From contig NZ_RDBF01000016.1 of NCBI RefSeq assembly GCF_003674095.1, positions 1-43,714 on the forward strand: a DNA stretch of 43,714 bases, in the 5' to 3' direction. The position numbers were made by a program, and so were the translations under genes. The DNA is from Aeromicrobium phragmitis. GTDB taxonomy: Bacteria > Actinomycetota > Actinomycetes > Propionibacteriales > Nocardioidaceae. Of the stretch, positions 35,917 through 43,637 are shown in pieces. The notes below the pieces were generated by a model. It saw nothing but the letters and a program-made list of their open reading frames with translations. It made no database searches and was not told the DNA's origin. Position 1 is the first letter of the stretch; each line of letters starts with the position of its first letter.

Positions 35917-37404
35917 GTGTCGTTCATACCGGCCCCCGCGAACGCCGCGGAGGAAAAGGACAAGACTCCGGGCGAGGACGGCCGGGTCTCCCGGCGGCGG
36001 CTCTCACCGGCTCGCGCACTGCGTCGTGCGCTGGCGCTCATGGTCGCCACCATCGTGTGGCCGGGTAGTGCCCAGCTGCTCGCCGGTCGCCGTCGTCTCG
36101 GTCTGATCGTCATGGCGCTGTGGGGCGTCCTCGTGATCGCGGCGATCGTCGTGCTGCTGTGGTTCCGCCCCGAGCGCGAGACGATCTTCGGCTGGGTCAC
36201 CGATGCGGAGACGCTCTACATCGCCCGGTTGGTCGTGGTCGGCGTCGTGCTTGGCTGGCTCGCGCTCTTCGTCGACGCCTGGCGCCTCGCGACGTTTCCC
36301 GGCCTCGACCGGCCGCGGTGGCTGCTCGTCGCGGTCCTCAACATGACGGTCATCGCGCTCGTGAGCGGCATGCTGACCATCGGCTGGAGTACCGTCTCGG
36401 CCTCGCGCCAGGTCGTCACGGAGGTGTTCGCGGCGACCGAGACGGCGCCGCCGCTGCAGGGCCGCTACAACATCCTGCTGATCGGGGCCGATTCCGCCGA
36501 CGGCCGCGAGGGTCTGCGCCCGGACTCGCTCAACGTGCTGAGTGTCGACGCGCGAACCGCCGACACCGTCATGGTCTCGCTCCCGCGCAACCTCCAAGGC
36601 GTCCCCTTCCCCGAGGACTCGCCGATGCACGCGCTGTATCCCAACGGCTTCAACTGCGGTAGCGAGTGCCTGTTGAACGCGGTGCACACCGCCGCACAGG
36701 AGCGCGCTGACCTCTATCCGGACAGCGACGACCCCGGGCTGGACGCCACCATCGAGGCGGTCGAGGGCGCCACCGGCCTGTCGATCAACTACTACGTCAT
36801 GATCAACATGCAGGGATTCGCGTCGCTGGTCGACGCGGTCGGCGGGGTGACGGTCACGGTGACCACACCGATCGCCATGTTCGGGGAGACGGACCGGCGG
36901 CGGGACCAGTTCATCCCCGAAGGACGCCAGAGGCTGGACGGCAACGAGGCGCTGTGGTTCGCGCGGAGTCGCATCCAGTCCGACGACTTCACCCGCATGG
37001 CCCGGCAGAAGTGCCTCATGGTGGCGATGCTCGACCAGCTCAGCCCGCAGACGGTGCTGCTCAACGCCGGTCGGATCGCCGACTCCAGCTCACAGATGCT
37101 GCGGACCGACCTGCCGGCCTCCGAGCTCGCTGCGTTCGCCGATCTCGCCCTCGATGCGCGCACCCAGCAGATCGCGACCCTGTCGGTCGTGCCGCCGGAG
37201 TACAACACCGTGAACCCCGACTTCGCCCGAATCCACGCCGACATCGCCGCGTTGATCGCGCGCTCGAGCCAGCCGGCCTCGTCCGCGTCGCCGTCCGCAC
37301 CCGCGCCGACCACCGCCCCGGGACCCACCACTGCCCCGCAGCCCACGGAACCGACCGCAACGCCGGACGCCAACATCACCGACGATCTGGCCGCCGCCTG
37401 CTGA
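35917..37404 (+). CDS. LCP family protein with multi-helix N-terminus (second paralogue)
   Basis: A 495-residue paralogue of the preceding gene with the same layout: a basic N-terminus, about four helices (ALALMVATIVWPGSAQLLAG onward), then the LCP domain (YNILLIGADSADGREGLRPDSLNVLSVD, VSLPRNLQGVPFPED, YYVMINMQGFASLVDAVGGVTVTV, EALWFARSRIQSDDFTRMARQKCLMVA). The C-terminus adds a Ser/Ala/Pro/Thr-rich tail and again ends in a terminal Cys (DDLAAAC). The GTG at 35917 lies 22 bases after the previous stop; no strong ribosome site is seen. The tandem pair looks like an old duplication, with the tail as the main difference. Confidence 0.92.
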   Translation: MSFIPAPANAAEEKDKTPGEDGRVSRRRLSPARALRRALALMVATIVWPGSAQLLAGRRRLGLIVMALWGVLVIAAIVVLLWFRPERETIFGWVTDAETLYIARLVVVGVVLGWLALFVDAWRLATFPGLDRPRWLLVAVLNMTVIALVSGMLTIGWSTVSASRQVVTEVFAATETAPPLQGRYNILLIGADSADGREGLRPDSLNVLSVDARTADTVMVSLPRNLQGVPFPEDSPMHALYPNGFNCGSECLLNAVHTAAQERADLYPDSDDPGLDATIEAVEGATGLSINYYVMINMQGFASLVDAVGGVTVTVTTPIAMFGETDRRRDQFIPEGRQRLDGNEALWFARSRIQSDDFTRMARQKCLMVAMLDQLSPQTVLLNAGRIADSSSQMLRTDLPASELAAFADLALDARTQQIATLSVVPPEYNTVNPDFARIHADIAALIARSSQPASSASPSAPAPTTAPGPTTAPQPTEPTATPDANITDDLAAAC

Positions 37405-37419
37405 ACCCTCGGGCGGTGC

Positions 37420-38070
37420 TCAGCGGCGGGTGGCGTGCTCCTGCTCGGCGAGGCGGGAGAGGTCGTCCTGACTGCCGTTCACGGCGATGACGAGGGAGCC
37501 GCCGCCGAGGCACGCCGCGACGAGCAACCGGGCTTCGGTAGCCAGGTCGAGTTCGGTGACGAGCAGCCGTTCCGCGCTCGGGGCGGTCCCGCGCAGCTCG
37601 GCGTGCGTGCTTCGCGTTCCGGCGAGGTCGAGGGCGAGGTCGTCCGGCTCAGGAGGATCGACGCTCAGCAGCACGTCCGGCTGCGGCGGGACGACGGCCC
37701 CGATATCGGTGAAACCCGTGGGGGCTTCGGCGAACCGCCCGCCCAAGGGGCGCAGAGAGGCGGCGAGCCTGATCGGCTCGTCCGCGTGAAGATCGGGCCC
37801 GCTGAGTCCCACGTCGGCGTCCTCGTCGGCCACGACGCACCGTGCCGTCCAGGCCGCGACCAACCAGACCGGGCGCAGCCAGTGCGGCGGCACACCGATA
37901 CGGAGCCGCGTGCCGGGATCGACCTCCAGGTCCTCGGTCAGGAAGTTCGTGGTCTTGGCCACCCAGTTGCCCAGCGTGATGCCGCTGAGCTCGACGCGTT
38001 CGCCGGTGGCGAGGTCGTAGAACGTCACGAGTGGTTGCGGGGTGAGCGGGACGAGGTCGACCAAAGTCAT
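37420..38070 (-). CDS. TIGR03089-type AMP-binding-like protein
   Basis: A 216-residue protein resembling the actinobacterial TIGR03089 family, which looks like a short N-terminal piece of acyl-CoA synthetases: PLVTFYDLATGERVELSGITLGNWVAKTTNFL matches the start of AMP-forming synthetases, followed by RLRIGVPPHWLRPVWLVAAW. The ATP-binding P-loop and C-terminal domain of true synthetases are absent, so catalysis is doubtful. The function is unknown. The ATG at 38070 is the default; a TACCGT box 7 bases before the in-frame GTG at 38073 could mean that codon is used instead. It is convergent with the LCP gene (16-base gap) and divergent from whiB. Confidence 0.75.
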   Translation of the reverse strand: MTLVDLVPLTPQPLVTFYDLATGERVELSGITLGNWVAKTTNFLTEDLEVDPGTRLRIGVPPHWLRPVWLVAAWTARCVVADEDADVGLSGPDLHADEPIRLAASLRPLGGRFAEAPTGFTDIGAVVPPQPDVLLSVDPPEPDDLALDLAGTRSTHAELRGTAPSAERLLVTELDLATEARLLVAACLGGGSLVIAVNGSQDDLSRLAEQEHATRR

Positions 38071-38141
38071 CACGAGCACGACGGTAGCGGCGCTCGCTTG
38101 TGGACGACACGCCGAGGTCATCCACAAATTTGCTTTTCAGC

Positions 38142-38170
38142 TTGACGTTTGGCAGCGCCACGGCTGTAAT
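38142..38170 (+). promoter_or_regulatory. whiB promoter (leaderless)
   Basis: TTGACG (38142-38147) and TGTAAT (38165-38170) are separated by an ideal 17 bases. The hexamer ends 7 bases before the whiB ATG (38178), so the predicted mRNA starts at the AUG; no ribosome-binding site lies upstream. This is the clearest sigma-A-type promoter in the window. Confidence 0.65.
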
Positions 38171-38177
38171 TTCATGT

Positions 38178-38429
38178 ATGTCATTCGAAGGTTGGCCGCA
38201 GGACAGCGATCCGGAGCTGATGTGGCAAGAGCGTGCCTTGTGCGCTCAGACCGACCCGGAGTCGTTCTTCCCCGAGAAGGGCGGTTCCACCCGCGAGGCC
38301 AAGCGCGTCTGCACGACGTGCGAGGTCCGCGCCGAATGCCTGGAGTACGCGCTCGCGCACGATGAGCGCTTCGGCATTTGGGGCGGTCTGTCCGAACGCG
38401 AACGGCGCAAGCTCAAGAAGCGCGCCTGA
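38178..38429 (+). CDS. whiB: WhiB-family iron-sulfur transcription factor (WhiB/WhiB2/WhmD type)
   Basis: An 83-residue WhiB-like protein that binds a [4Fe-4S] cluster and works with sigma-A region 4 to control cell division and, in Streptomyces, sporulation septation. The four ligands are Cys22, Cys45, Cys48 and Cys54 (spacing C-x22-C-x2-C-x5-C). The turn GIWGG (66-70) and basic tail ERERRKLKKRA follow. The stretch WQERALCAQTDPESFFPEKG is characteristic of the WhiB/WhiB2 subclass rather than WhiB1, 3 or 7. The strong promoter overlaps a leaderless start. It lies just upstream of the glycosyltransferase gene, an order I recall as common in Actinobacteria. Confidence 0.95.
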   Translation: MSFEGWPQDSDPELMWQERALCAQTDPESFFPEKGGSTREAKRVCTTCEVRAECLEYALAHDERFGIWGGLSERERRKLKKRA

Positions 38430-38458
38430 CCACCACGGCGCTGCTGCACCTCGTCCAC

Positions 38459-38464
38459 TAGCCT
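38459..38464 (+). promoter_or_regulatory. -10 hexamer of the glycosyltransferase gene
   Basis: TAGCCT ends 7 bases before the GTG at 38472, supporting an independent leaderless promoter for this gene downstream of whiB. Confidence 0.4.
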
Positions 38465-38471
38465 CAAGCGA

Positions 38472-41237
38472 GTGGACGAGGAGGAGCAGCTGCCCGCGTG
38501 GCGATCGGCGCCGCCATCGGTGCTCGCGGTCATCGTGAGTCGCCGTGGCGAGCGCTGGTTGCCGCAGACCCTGGCGTCGTTGGCACGCCTCGATCATCTC
38601 CCGACCGGCTGGATCGCCGTGGACGTCGAGTCCGACGACGCCACGCGCGAGTTGCTGAGCGACGCGCTCGGCGCCGAGCACGTCATCTCCTCCGGATCTC
38701 CCGACGCCGGCTTCGGCGAGAGCATCCGGCGCGCCGTCGAGGCCGCGCCGCGCACGGACTGGATCTGGCTGCTGCACGACGACGCGATCGTCGATCCCGG
38801 AGCGCTCACCGCGCTGCTCGACGAGGCCACCAGCGCCGACGACATCGCCGTCGTCGGTCCCAAGGTGCGCGAATGGCCGTCGCTGCGCCGCCTCCTCGAG
38901 GTCGGCCGCACGATCACCGGCACAGGGGCGCTGGAGACGGGACTGGAGCCCGGAGAGCCGGACGCCGGCCAGCACGACTGGCCGCGGGACGTCCTCGCCG
39001 TGTCGACCGCCGGCATGCTGGTGCGCCGGGACGTGTGGGACGAACTCGACGGTCTCGATCCCGCGCTGCCGTTGTTCTTCGACGACATCGACTTCGGCTG
39101 GCGGGTGGCTCGAGCCGGCTACCGCACCCGCACCGCTCCTGCCGCGGTGATTTTTCACGCGGAGGCCTCGAGCCGCCGCACGCGTCGCCGCCGCCCGGTC
39201 GCCGGCGAGCACCGCCGGGCCGCCGTGTACACGATCCTCGCCAATGCCAGGGGGCCACGATTCTGGTGGCAGTCAGTGCGCCTGTTCGTCGGCACGATCT
39301 TGCGCATGCTCGGCTTCCTCGTCGTCAAGGACACCCGTGCGGCCTCCGCTGAACTTGCCGCGCTGCGCGAGGTCTTCGCCAAACCCGGTCTCATGCGCCG
39401 GGCGCGTGCCCGGCGAGCCGCCACGGCACGAGCGGCGAGCCGAGACATCGCCCCCCTGTTCCCCTCGGTCTGGTTGCCCTACCAGCACGGGTGGGACGTC
39501 GTGGTGGAGAGTGTGCGCGCGGCGGTCCGCCCTGAGGCCGTGCAGACGCTCGGCCGACGCTCGTCCACGATCGACCTGATCGACGAGGAGATCGTGGTCG
39601 AGGACGGCGATCCCTGGTGGCGGCGCTACCCGTGGGCGACGACCGTCCTCGTGCTGACGCTGCTCGCGCTGATCGCTGGGCGGGGACTGTGGACCGGATC
39701 GGTGGCCTCACCCGTGCTGCCGCCTTCGCCGGAATCCGTCGCGGACTGGTGGCGCGACCTGTTCGCCCGGACCGCTGACGCGACAGGACTGGGTTCAGCC
39801 GCGTGGCCCGCGCCGTACCTGCCGGTCCTCGCAGTGGTCGGGCTCCTCGTGGCCTTCGCCCCGGGCTTGCTCACGTGGGCTCTCATCGTCTTCGCCGTTC
39901 CCCTCGCCGCGGTCACGGCCCACCGCTTCGGCCGCACGATCACCGAGCGGCGCGGCCCGCGCATCGTGTGGGCCGTGGGTTACGGACTGCTCACCGCCGC
40001 GTCGGGCGCGGCAGCCCAGGGCCGGTTCGGCACGGTCGTCGCGCTCATCCTCGCGCCGGTGCTGGCAAACGTCGTCGCGCAGCTCATCGTGCTGCCGACG
40101 TGGACCCGAGCGGCGCAGGTCGGGCTGTGGCTCGCGGTGGTCTCCGTCTTCGCCCCCGCGGCGTTCCTCATCGCCGCCCTGGCCATTGCGGGTCTGCTGG
40201 TGGTCGCGCGGCTGCGCCCATCATGGGAGCTGCTGATCGGCGTGGGCGCCGCGATCGTCGTGGCGGGGCCCTCGTGGTGGCGGCGCATCATCGACCCGGC
40301 CGACTGGTGGTGGGAGGCCGGCATCCCGCGCGGCGTCGAGACCTCCGCGCTCGACATCGTGACCGGTTCCGGTGGTGGTCCTGGCGGTGCGCCGTGGTGG
40401 CTCGCGGTCGGACTCCTGATCCTCGGCGTGCTGGCCCTGATACCGCGCGCCACGCGTTTCGAGGTGTCGCTCGCGTGGTGGATCGCGCTGAGTGGGCTGC
40501 TGGTCGCCGCCATCGGCACCGCCGTGCCCGCCGTCGCCGGACCCGACGGCTCCTCGTCGTGGTCGGGACTGGGCGCAGCGGTCTGGCTCGCCGGCTTGGG
40601 CACCGCGGTGTTACTCGCCGCCGGCGAGGTCGGTCGCTGGGGTCGGCGAGCGGTCATCGCAGGCGTCGTCGTCGCCGTGATCTTCCCGGTCGGTGTGAGC
40701 GCATGGTGGGTTCTGCGCGGCACCGCGGAGCCGGTGAGCGGTTCGGTCGAGCCGACCATCCCGGCATACCTCGCCGATCAGGGGCACACCACGCTCGTCA
40801 TCGACGGTTCGCTGGCCGACGGTGTCACGATCGATGTCGTGGAGGGTGCCGGCCCGCACCTGGGTCAGGAAGCCGTGGAACCGTCTCCGCAGCGGCGGGA
40901 GCGATTCGCCTCCACCGTCACCAGCCTGCTCGCCACCTCCTCGGGCAGCGATGTCGAAGAGCTGGCTCGCTACGGGGTCGACGCGATCTACCTGCCCGAT
41001 GCCGACACCTCGATCGCGCAGGGGATCAGCGCCGCTCCCGGCCTGCTGCCGGCCGGTAGCGACCGGCCCGGATCGCGGGTCTGGACCCTGGACGCGGTCG
41101 AGGCGTCCGCGGGCGAGCCTCCGGAGGCCGGCGCATGGCGTCCCTACGCCGTGGGCGGATGGCTCGTCGCCTGGGCCGCTCTCGCGATCGCGGCGGTGCC
41201 GGGACGGCGCAGCCCCGATGAGGAGGAGGCCTCCTGA
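38472..41237 (+). CDS. GT2 glycosyltransferase fused to a large membrane domain
   Basis: A 921-residue protein. Residues about 12-250 are a GT-A family 2 glycosyltransferase (SVLAVIVSRRGERWLPQTLASLA, DWIWLLHDDAIVDPGAL with the DxD-type acidic site, and DDIDFGWRVARAGYRT). From about 385 on there are many membrane helices (roughly a dozen or more), with an extracellular C-terminal segment before a final helix and the acidic tail SPDEEEAS. It probably transfers a sugar to a lipid carrier or moves a glycan across the membrane during wall assembly; no substrate can be named. The GTG at 38472 has a leaderless -10 box. The stop overlaps the DUF5719-like gene by one base (TGATG). Confidence 0.88.
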   Translation: MDEEEQLPAWRSAPPSVLAVIVSRRGERWLPQTLASLARLDHLPTGWIAVDVESDDATRELLSDALGAEHVISSGSPDAGFGESIRRAVEAAPRTDWIWLLHDDAIVDPGALTALLDEATSADDIAVVGPKVREWPSLRRLLEVGRTITGTGALETGLEPGEPDAGQHDWPRDVLAVSTAGMLVRRDVWDELDGLDPALPLFFDDIDFGWRVARAGYRTRTAPAAVIFHAEASSRRTRRRRPVAGEHRRAAVYTILANARGPRFWWQSVRLFVGTILRMLGFLVVKDTRAASAELAALREVFAKPGLMRRARARRAATARAASRDIAPLFPSVWLPYQHGWDVVVESVRAAVRPEAVQTLGRRSSTIDLIDEEIVVEDGDPWWRRYPWATTVLVLTLLALIAGRGLWTGSVASPVLPPSPESVADWWRDLFARTADATGLGSAAWPAPYLPVLAVVGLLVAFAPGLLTWALIVFAVPLAAVTAHRFGRTITERRGPRIVWAVGYGLLTAASGAAAQGRFGTVVALILAPVLANVVAQLIVLPTWTRAAQVGLWLAVVSVFAPAAFLIAALAIAGLLVVARLRPSWELLIGVGAAIVVAGPSWWRRIIDPADWWWEAGIPRGVETSALDIVTGSGGGPGGAPWWLAVGLLILGVLALIPRATRFEVSLAWWIALSGLLVAAIGTAVPAVAGPDGSSSWSGLGAAVWLAGLGTAVLLAAGEVGRWGRRAVIAGVVVAVIFPVGVSAWWVLRGTAEPVSGSVEPTIPAYLADQGHTTLVIDGSLADGVTIDVVEGAGPHLGQEAVEPSPQRRERFASTVTSLLATSSGSDVEELARYGVDAIYLPDADTSIAQGISAAPGLLPAGSDRPGSRVWTLDAVEASAGEPPEAGAWRPYAVGGWLVAWAALAIAAVPGRRSPDEEEAS

Positions 41238-42571
41238 TGCGCGCGATCTCCCCACGTTTCGCCTTGCCGGTGCTCGCGGCCGCACTCGTCGTGCTCGTCG
41301 CGGTGCTGCCGGGGGTCTCCACGCCGCAGCCGGAGCCCACGACCGCCGACGTCACCACGACGTCGTACACCTGCCCGTCGTGGGACGGCCTCACGGTCAC
41401 TGCCGGGCAAGTCGTCGCCGGCGACGAGGCGACGGCTGTCGCGCTTCCGGACGGCGCCGACGTGCCCGAGCTCGCCGACGCCTCCGTCTGGCGCAGTGCC
41501 GCGCCGCGCGGTGACGCCATCACGGTGACCCAGACGGGCGAGAGCAGCGGGGCGGTGGGGTTCTTGGCCGGCAACGCGACCAATCGCGGGGAGGGATTGG
41601 CGGTCGCGTCGTGCCCGCAGATCGTGCACGACGCGTGGTTCAGTGGTCTCGGTGCGGTCGAGGGACACGACGCGGAACTCGTGCTCGTCAACCCCGGACG
41701 CGACGAGGCCGTCGTCAACCTTCGAGCCTGGTCCCCTGTCGGCGAGGTCGATGTACCCGACGGGGACGCGCTCACCCTCGCTCCCGGTGAGTCCCGGCGC
41801 ATCGCCGGCTCCGACCTGGCGGCAGGCGAGTCGCTCCTGACCGTCCGCGTTGCGCGACAGCGCGGTGTCGTCGTCGCCGCGGTCCTCGAGTCGGGCTCCG
41901 GACCGGTACGGGGCAGCGACGTCCAGACCGCCGGGCCCGCGCCGAGCCGGCAGGCCGTCCTGTCGGGCATCCCCGCCGGAGCCGAGCGTCGGCTGATCCT
42001 CACCAACCCGGGTGGCGAAACGGCGAATGTCGAGGTCTCAGTGGTGAGCGCCGACAGCGGTACCTTCGTGGCCGAAGGTCTCGACGACGTGACGGTCGAA
42101 CCGGGTTCGGTCCGCGAGATCGCGATCCCCGGGGAAGCGCCGGCCGGAGCCGCGCTCAGGCTCGACGCGACGGAGCCCGTCGCCGCCATCGTGCGGTCGC
42201 AGAGCCCCGAGGACGTCGCCGACAGCGCCGCCCTCTCAGCGTTGCGGTCTGGCCCGGCCGTTGTGCCGGTCGTCGGGGACACCCAGGTGACCGTCGTCGC
42301 CGCAGACTCCGACCTCGACGCGCAGCTCGAGGTGTTCGACGCGCAGATGCAGTCCCTCGGTACCCGGGAACTGTCCGTCCCGCAGGGGACGAGCTCCTCG
42401 ATCGCCATCGGCGAGGTTGCCGAAGGAGGTGCGTACGCGGTGGTGCGGGCCGAGGGAGGGTATGCGGCCGCGCGATACGCGGACGGCGCGAGGATCGCGT
42501 CGCTGCCGCTCACCGTCGCGCCGGTCGACGCCGTGGCCCCCGCCGTCTCCTGGGGCGGGCGCTGGCACTGA
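41237..42571 (+). CDS. DUF5719-like exported beta-rich protein
   Basis: A 444-residue protein resembling the DUF5719 family found next to actinobacterial glycosyltransferases. One N-terminal helix (about 9-29, FALPVLAAALVVLVAVLPGVS) anchors or exports it; the remainder is a series of short beta repeats. Two similar segments, ELVLVNPGRDEAVVNLRAW and RLILTNPGGETANVEVSVV, suggest duplicated immunoglobulin-like modules. There is no catalytic motif. It is translationally coupled to the glycosyltransferase (TGATG), so a joint role in surface glycan assembly is plausible but undemonstrated. In relatives I recall further mannose or peptidase genes downstream; here a repeat block and broken HNH gene follow. 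Confidence 0.8.
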   Translation: MRAISPRFALPVLAAALVVLVAVLPGVSTPQPEPTTADVTTTSYTCPSWDGLTVTAGQVVAGDEATAVALPDGADVPELADASVWRSAAPRGDAITVTQTGESSGAVGFLAGNATNRGEGLAVASCPQIVHDAWFSGLGAVEGHDAELVLVNPGRDEAVVNLRAWSPVGEVDVPDGDALTLAPGESRRIAGSDLAAGESLLTVRVARQRGVVVAAVLESGSGPVRGSDVQTAGPAPSRQAVLSGIPAGAERRLILTNPGGETANVEVSVVSADSGTFVAEGLDDVTVEPGSVREIAIPGEAPAGAALRLDATEPVAAIVRSQSPEDVADSAALSALRSGPAVVPVVGDTQVTVVAADSDLDAQLEVFDAQMQSLGTRELSVPQGTSSSIAIGEVAEGGAYAVVRAEGGYAAARYADGARIASLPLTVAPVDAVAPAVSWGGRWH

Positions 42572-42574
42572 CAC

Positions 42575-42594
42575 GCCTGGCGGTCGACCCAGGC
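42575..42594 (+). terminator. Weak hairpin after the DUF5719-like gene
   Basis: GCCTGG and CCAGGC form a 6-base stem with an 8-base loop, 3 bases after the stop. There is no T-tract. A possible terminator, low confidence. Confidence 0.3.
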
Positions 42595-42606
42595 ACAGAA
42601 TCCGCC

Positions 42607-42808
42607 GTAGGTGGTCGAGTAGCGACCGCCCTTCGATACGCCGCTCGTTCCTCGCGGCTACTCAGGAACCGCAGCGAGGGGCGACGTCATAGGTGGTCGA
42701 GTAGCGACCGCCCTTCGATACGCTCGGCCGCGGCCGGCCTCCCTACTCGACCACCCAGTCGGTAGGTGGTCGAGTAGCCCGGAGCTCTGCGGAGGGCGCA
42801 TCGAGACC
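42607..42808. repeat. Right intergenic repeat block
   Basis: This block mirrors the one at 1-250. 42607-42670 is the inverse of 135-197: 14 bases identical, 5-6 divergent, then 44 identical. 42692-42704 and 42743-42755 are perfect 13-base arms (GGTGGTCGAGTAG / CTACTCGACCACC) of a hairpin with GGCCGCGGCC in its loop; the left arm continues as a partial B copy (GCGACCGCCCTTCGATACGC). 42763-42808 is an A element matching the inverse of 21-66 at 38 of 46 positions. No gene is seen here. Confidence 0.75.
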
Positions 42809-42813
42809 GTGCG

Positions 42814-43637
42814 CTATTCCCTCAGCTGGGTGGCGCGGATTCTCCATACCCAGCGGTTGCCGAGGCGGATGGGTTCGGCGTGGCCGAAGGTCTTGAGTTT
42901 GTGGTGGTGCCTGCACAACGCCCAGAGGTTTTCACCGCTGGTGGGGCCGTCTGGGAGTGGTTGTCGGTGGTCGAGGTCGCAGTTGGCGGCCTTCTTGGTG
43001 CAACCGGGGTATCGGCAGGTGCCGTCGCGGAAGCGGATCGCGTTCCGCAGATGATCGGGTGGGTACCGGCCTTCGTAGGTGGTGGCGAGGATGTTGTCTT
43101 TCTCGTCGACGAGGAGTCGGTACCAGAACGGGTTCCCACTCAAAGCCAGATCACGGACCGCGTTGGCGGGGAGGATCCAGTCGCGGTCGGCGCTGATCGC
43201 CGGCTGATCGTCCACGCCCGCGAGCGTGGACGCCGGAACCATGACCCCGATCGCGAGATTCGGCGTCCGTGCGGGTTCGTTGTCGGGTCGATGTGGTCGA
43301 GGGCGTCCACGAAGAAGTCCGCCCGACGCTGGGCGATGGTCCGGTCGTCGTCGGTCACGGCCTTGGCGGCGTGGTCGAGCCGCTGATCGATCCCCGCCAA
43401 CACGTAGGACGGGAGGTTCTCGGCATACAGGCTGCCGGTGCCGTCCTCATCATGAACGATGGTGACGGACCGTTCGGCGACGATGTCCTCGTAGCGTTTC
43501 TCGACTTCGTCGGGTTCGACCCGGGCGATGAACCGCCGCATCCACTGGCGTAGTTCGCCGGTGGTGTGCGTGGCCGCGTAGGAGACGACCTGGCGGTCGA
43601 GCTTCTCGACCGACCGTTCCTCGGTCAGCTTCCGGGC
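42814..43637 (-). pseudogene. DUF222/13E12-family HNH endonuclease, frameshifted and interrupted by an IS
   Basis: The minus strand encodes the C-terminal part of a DUF222-HNH protein: helical DUF222 material (LDRQVVSYAATHTTGELRQW, RRFIARVEPDEVEKRY), then, in a shifted frame, the HNH nuclease CRYPGCTKKAANCDLDHRQPLPDGP with ENLWALCRHHHKLKTFG. The frame changes near 43258-43263: NPHGRR is in one frame and NLAIGVMVPASTL, its natural continuation, in another, consistent with one lost base. At 43637/43638 the coding sequence stops abruptly at the end of an insertion sequence, which supplies an in-frame TGA. The N-terminal part is missing from the window. 13E12-type genes are multicopy in many actinobacteria; this copy looks dead unless the frameshift is a sequencing error. 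Confidence 0.85.

Noticed and set aside
38472..42571. Biosynthetic or defence island built around the glycosyltransferase
   Set aside because: There are no nuclease, helicase, integrase, NRPS/PKS or export partners; composition and coupling fit core envelope genes.
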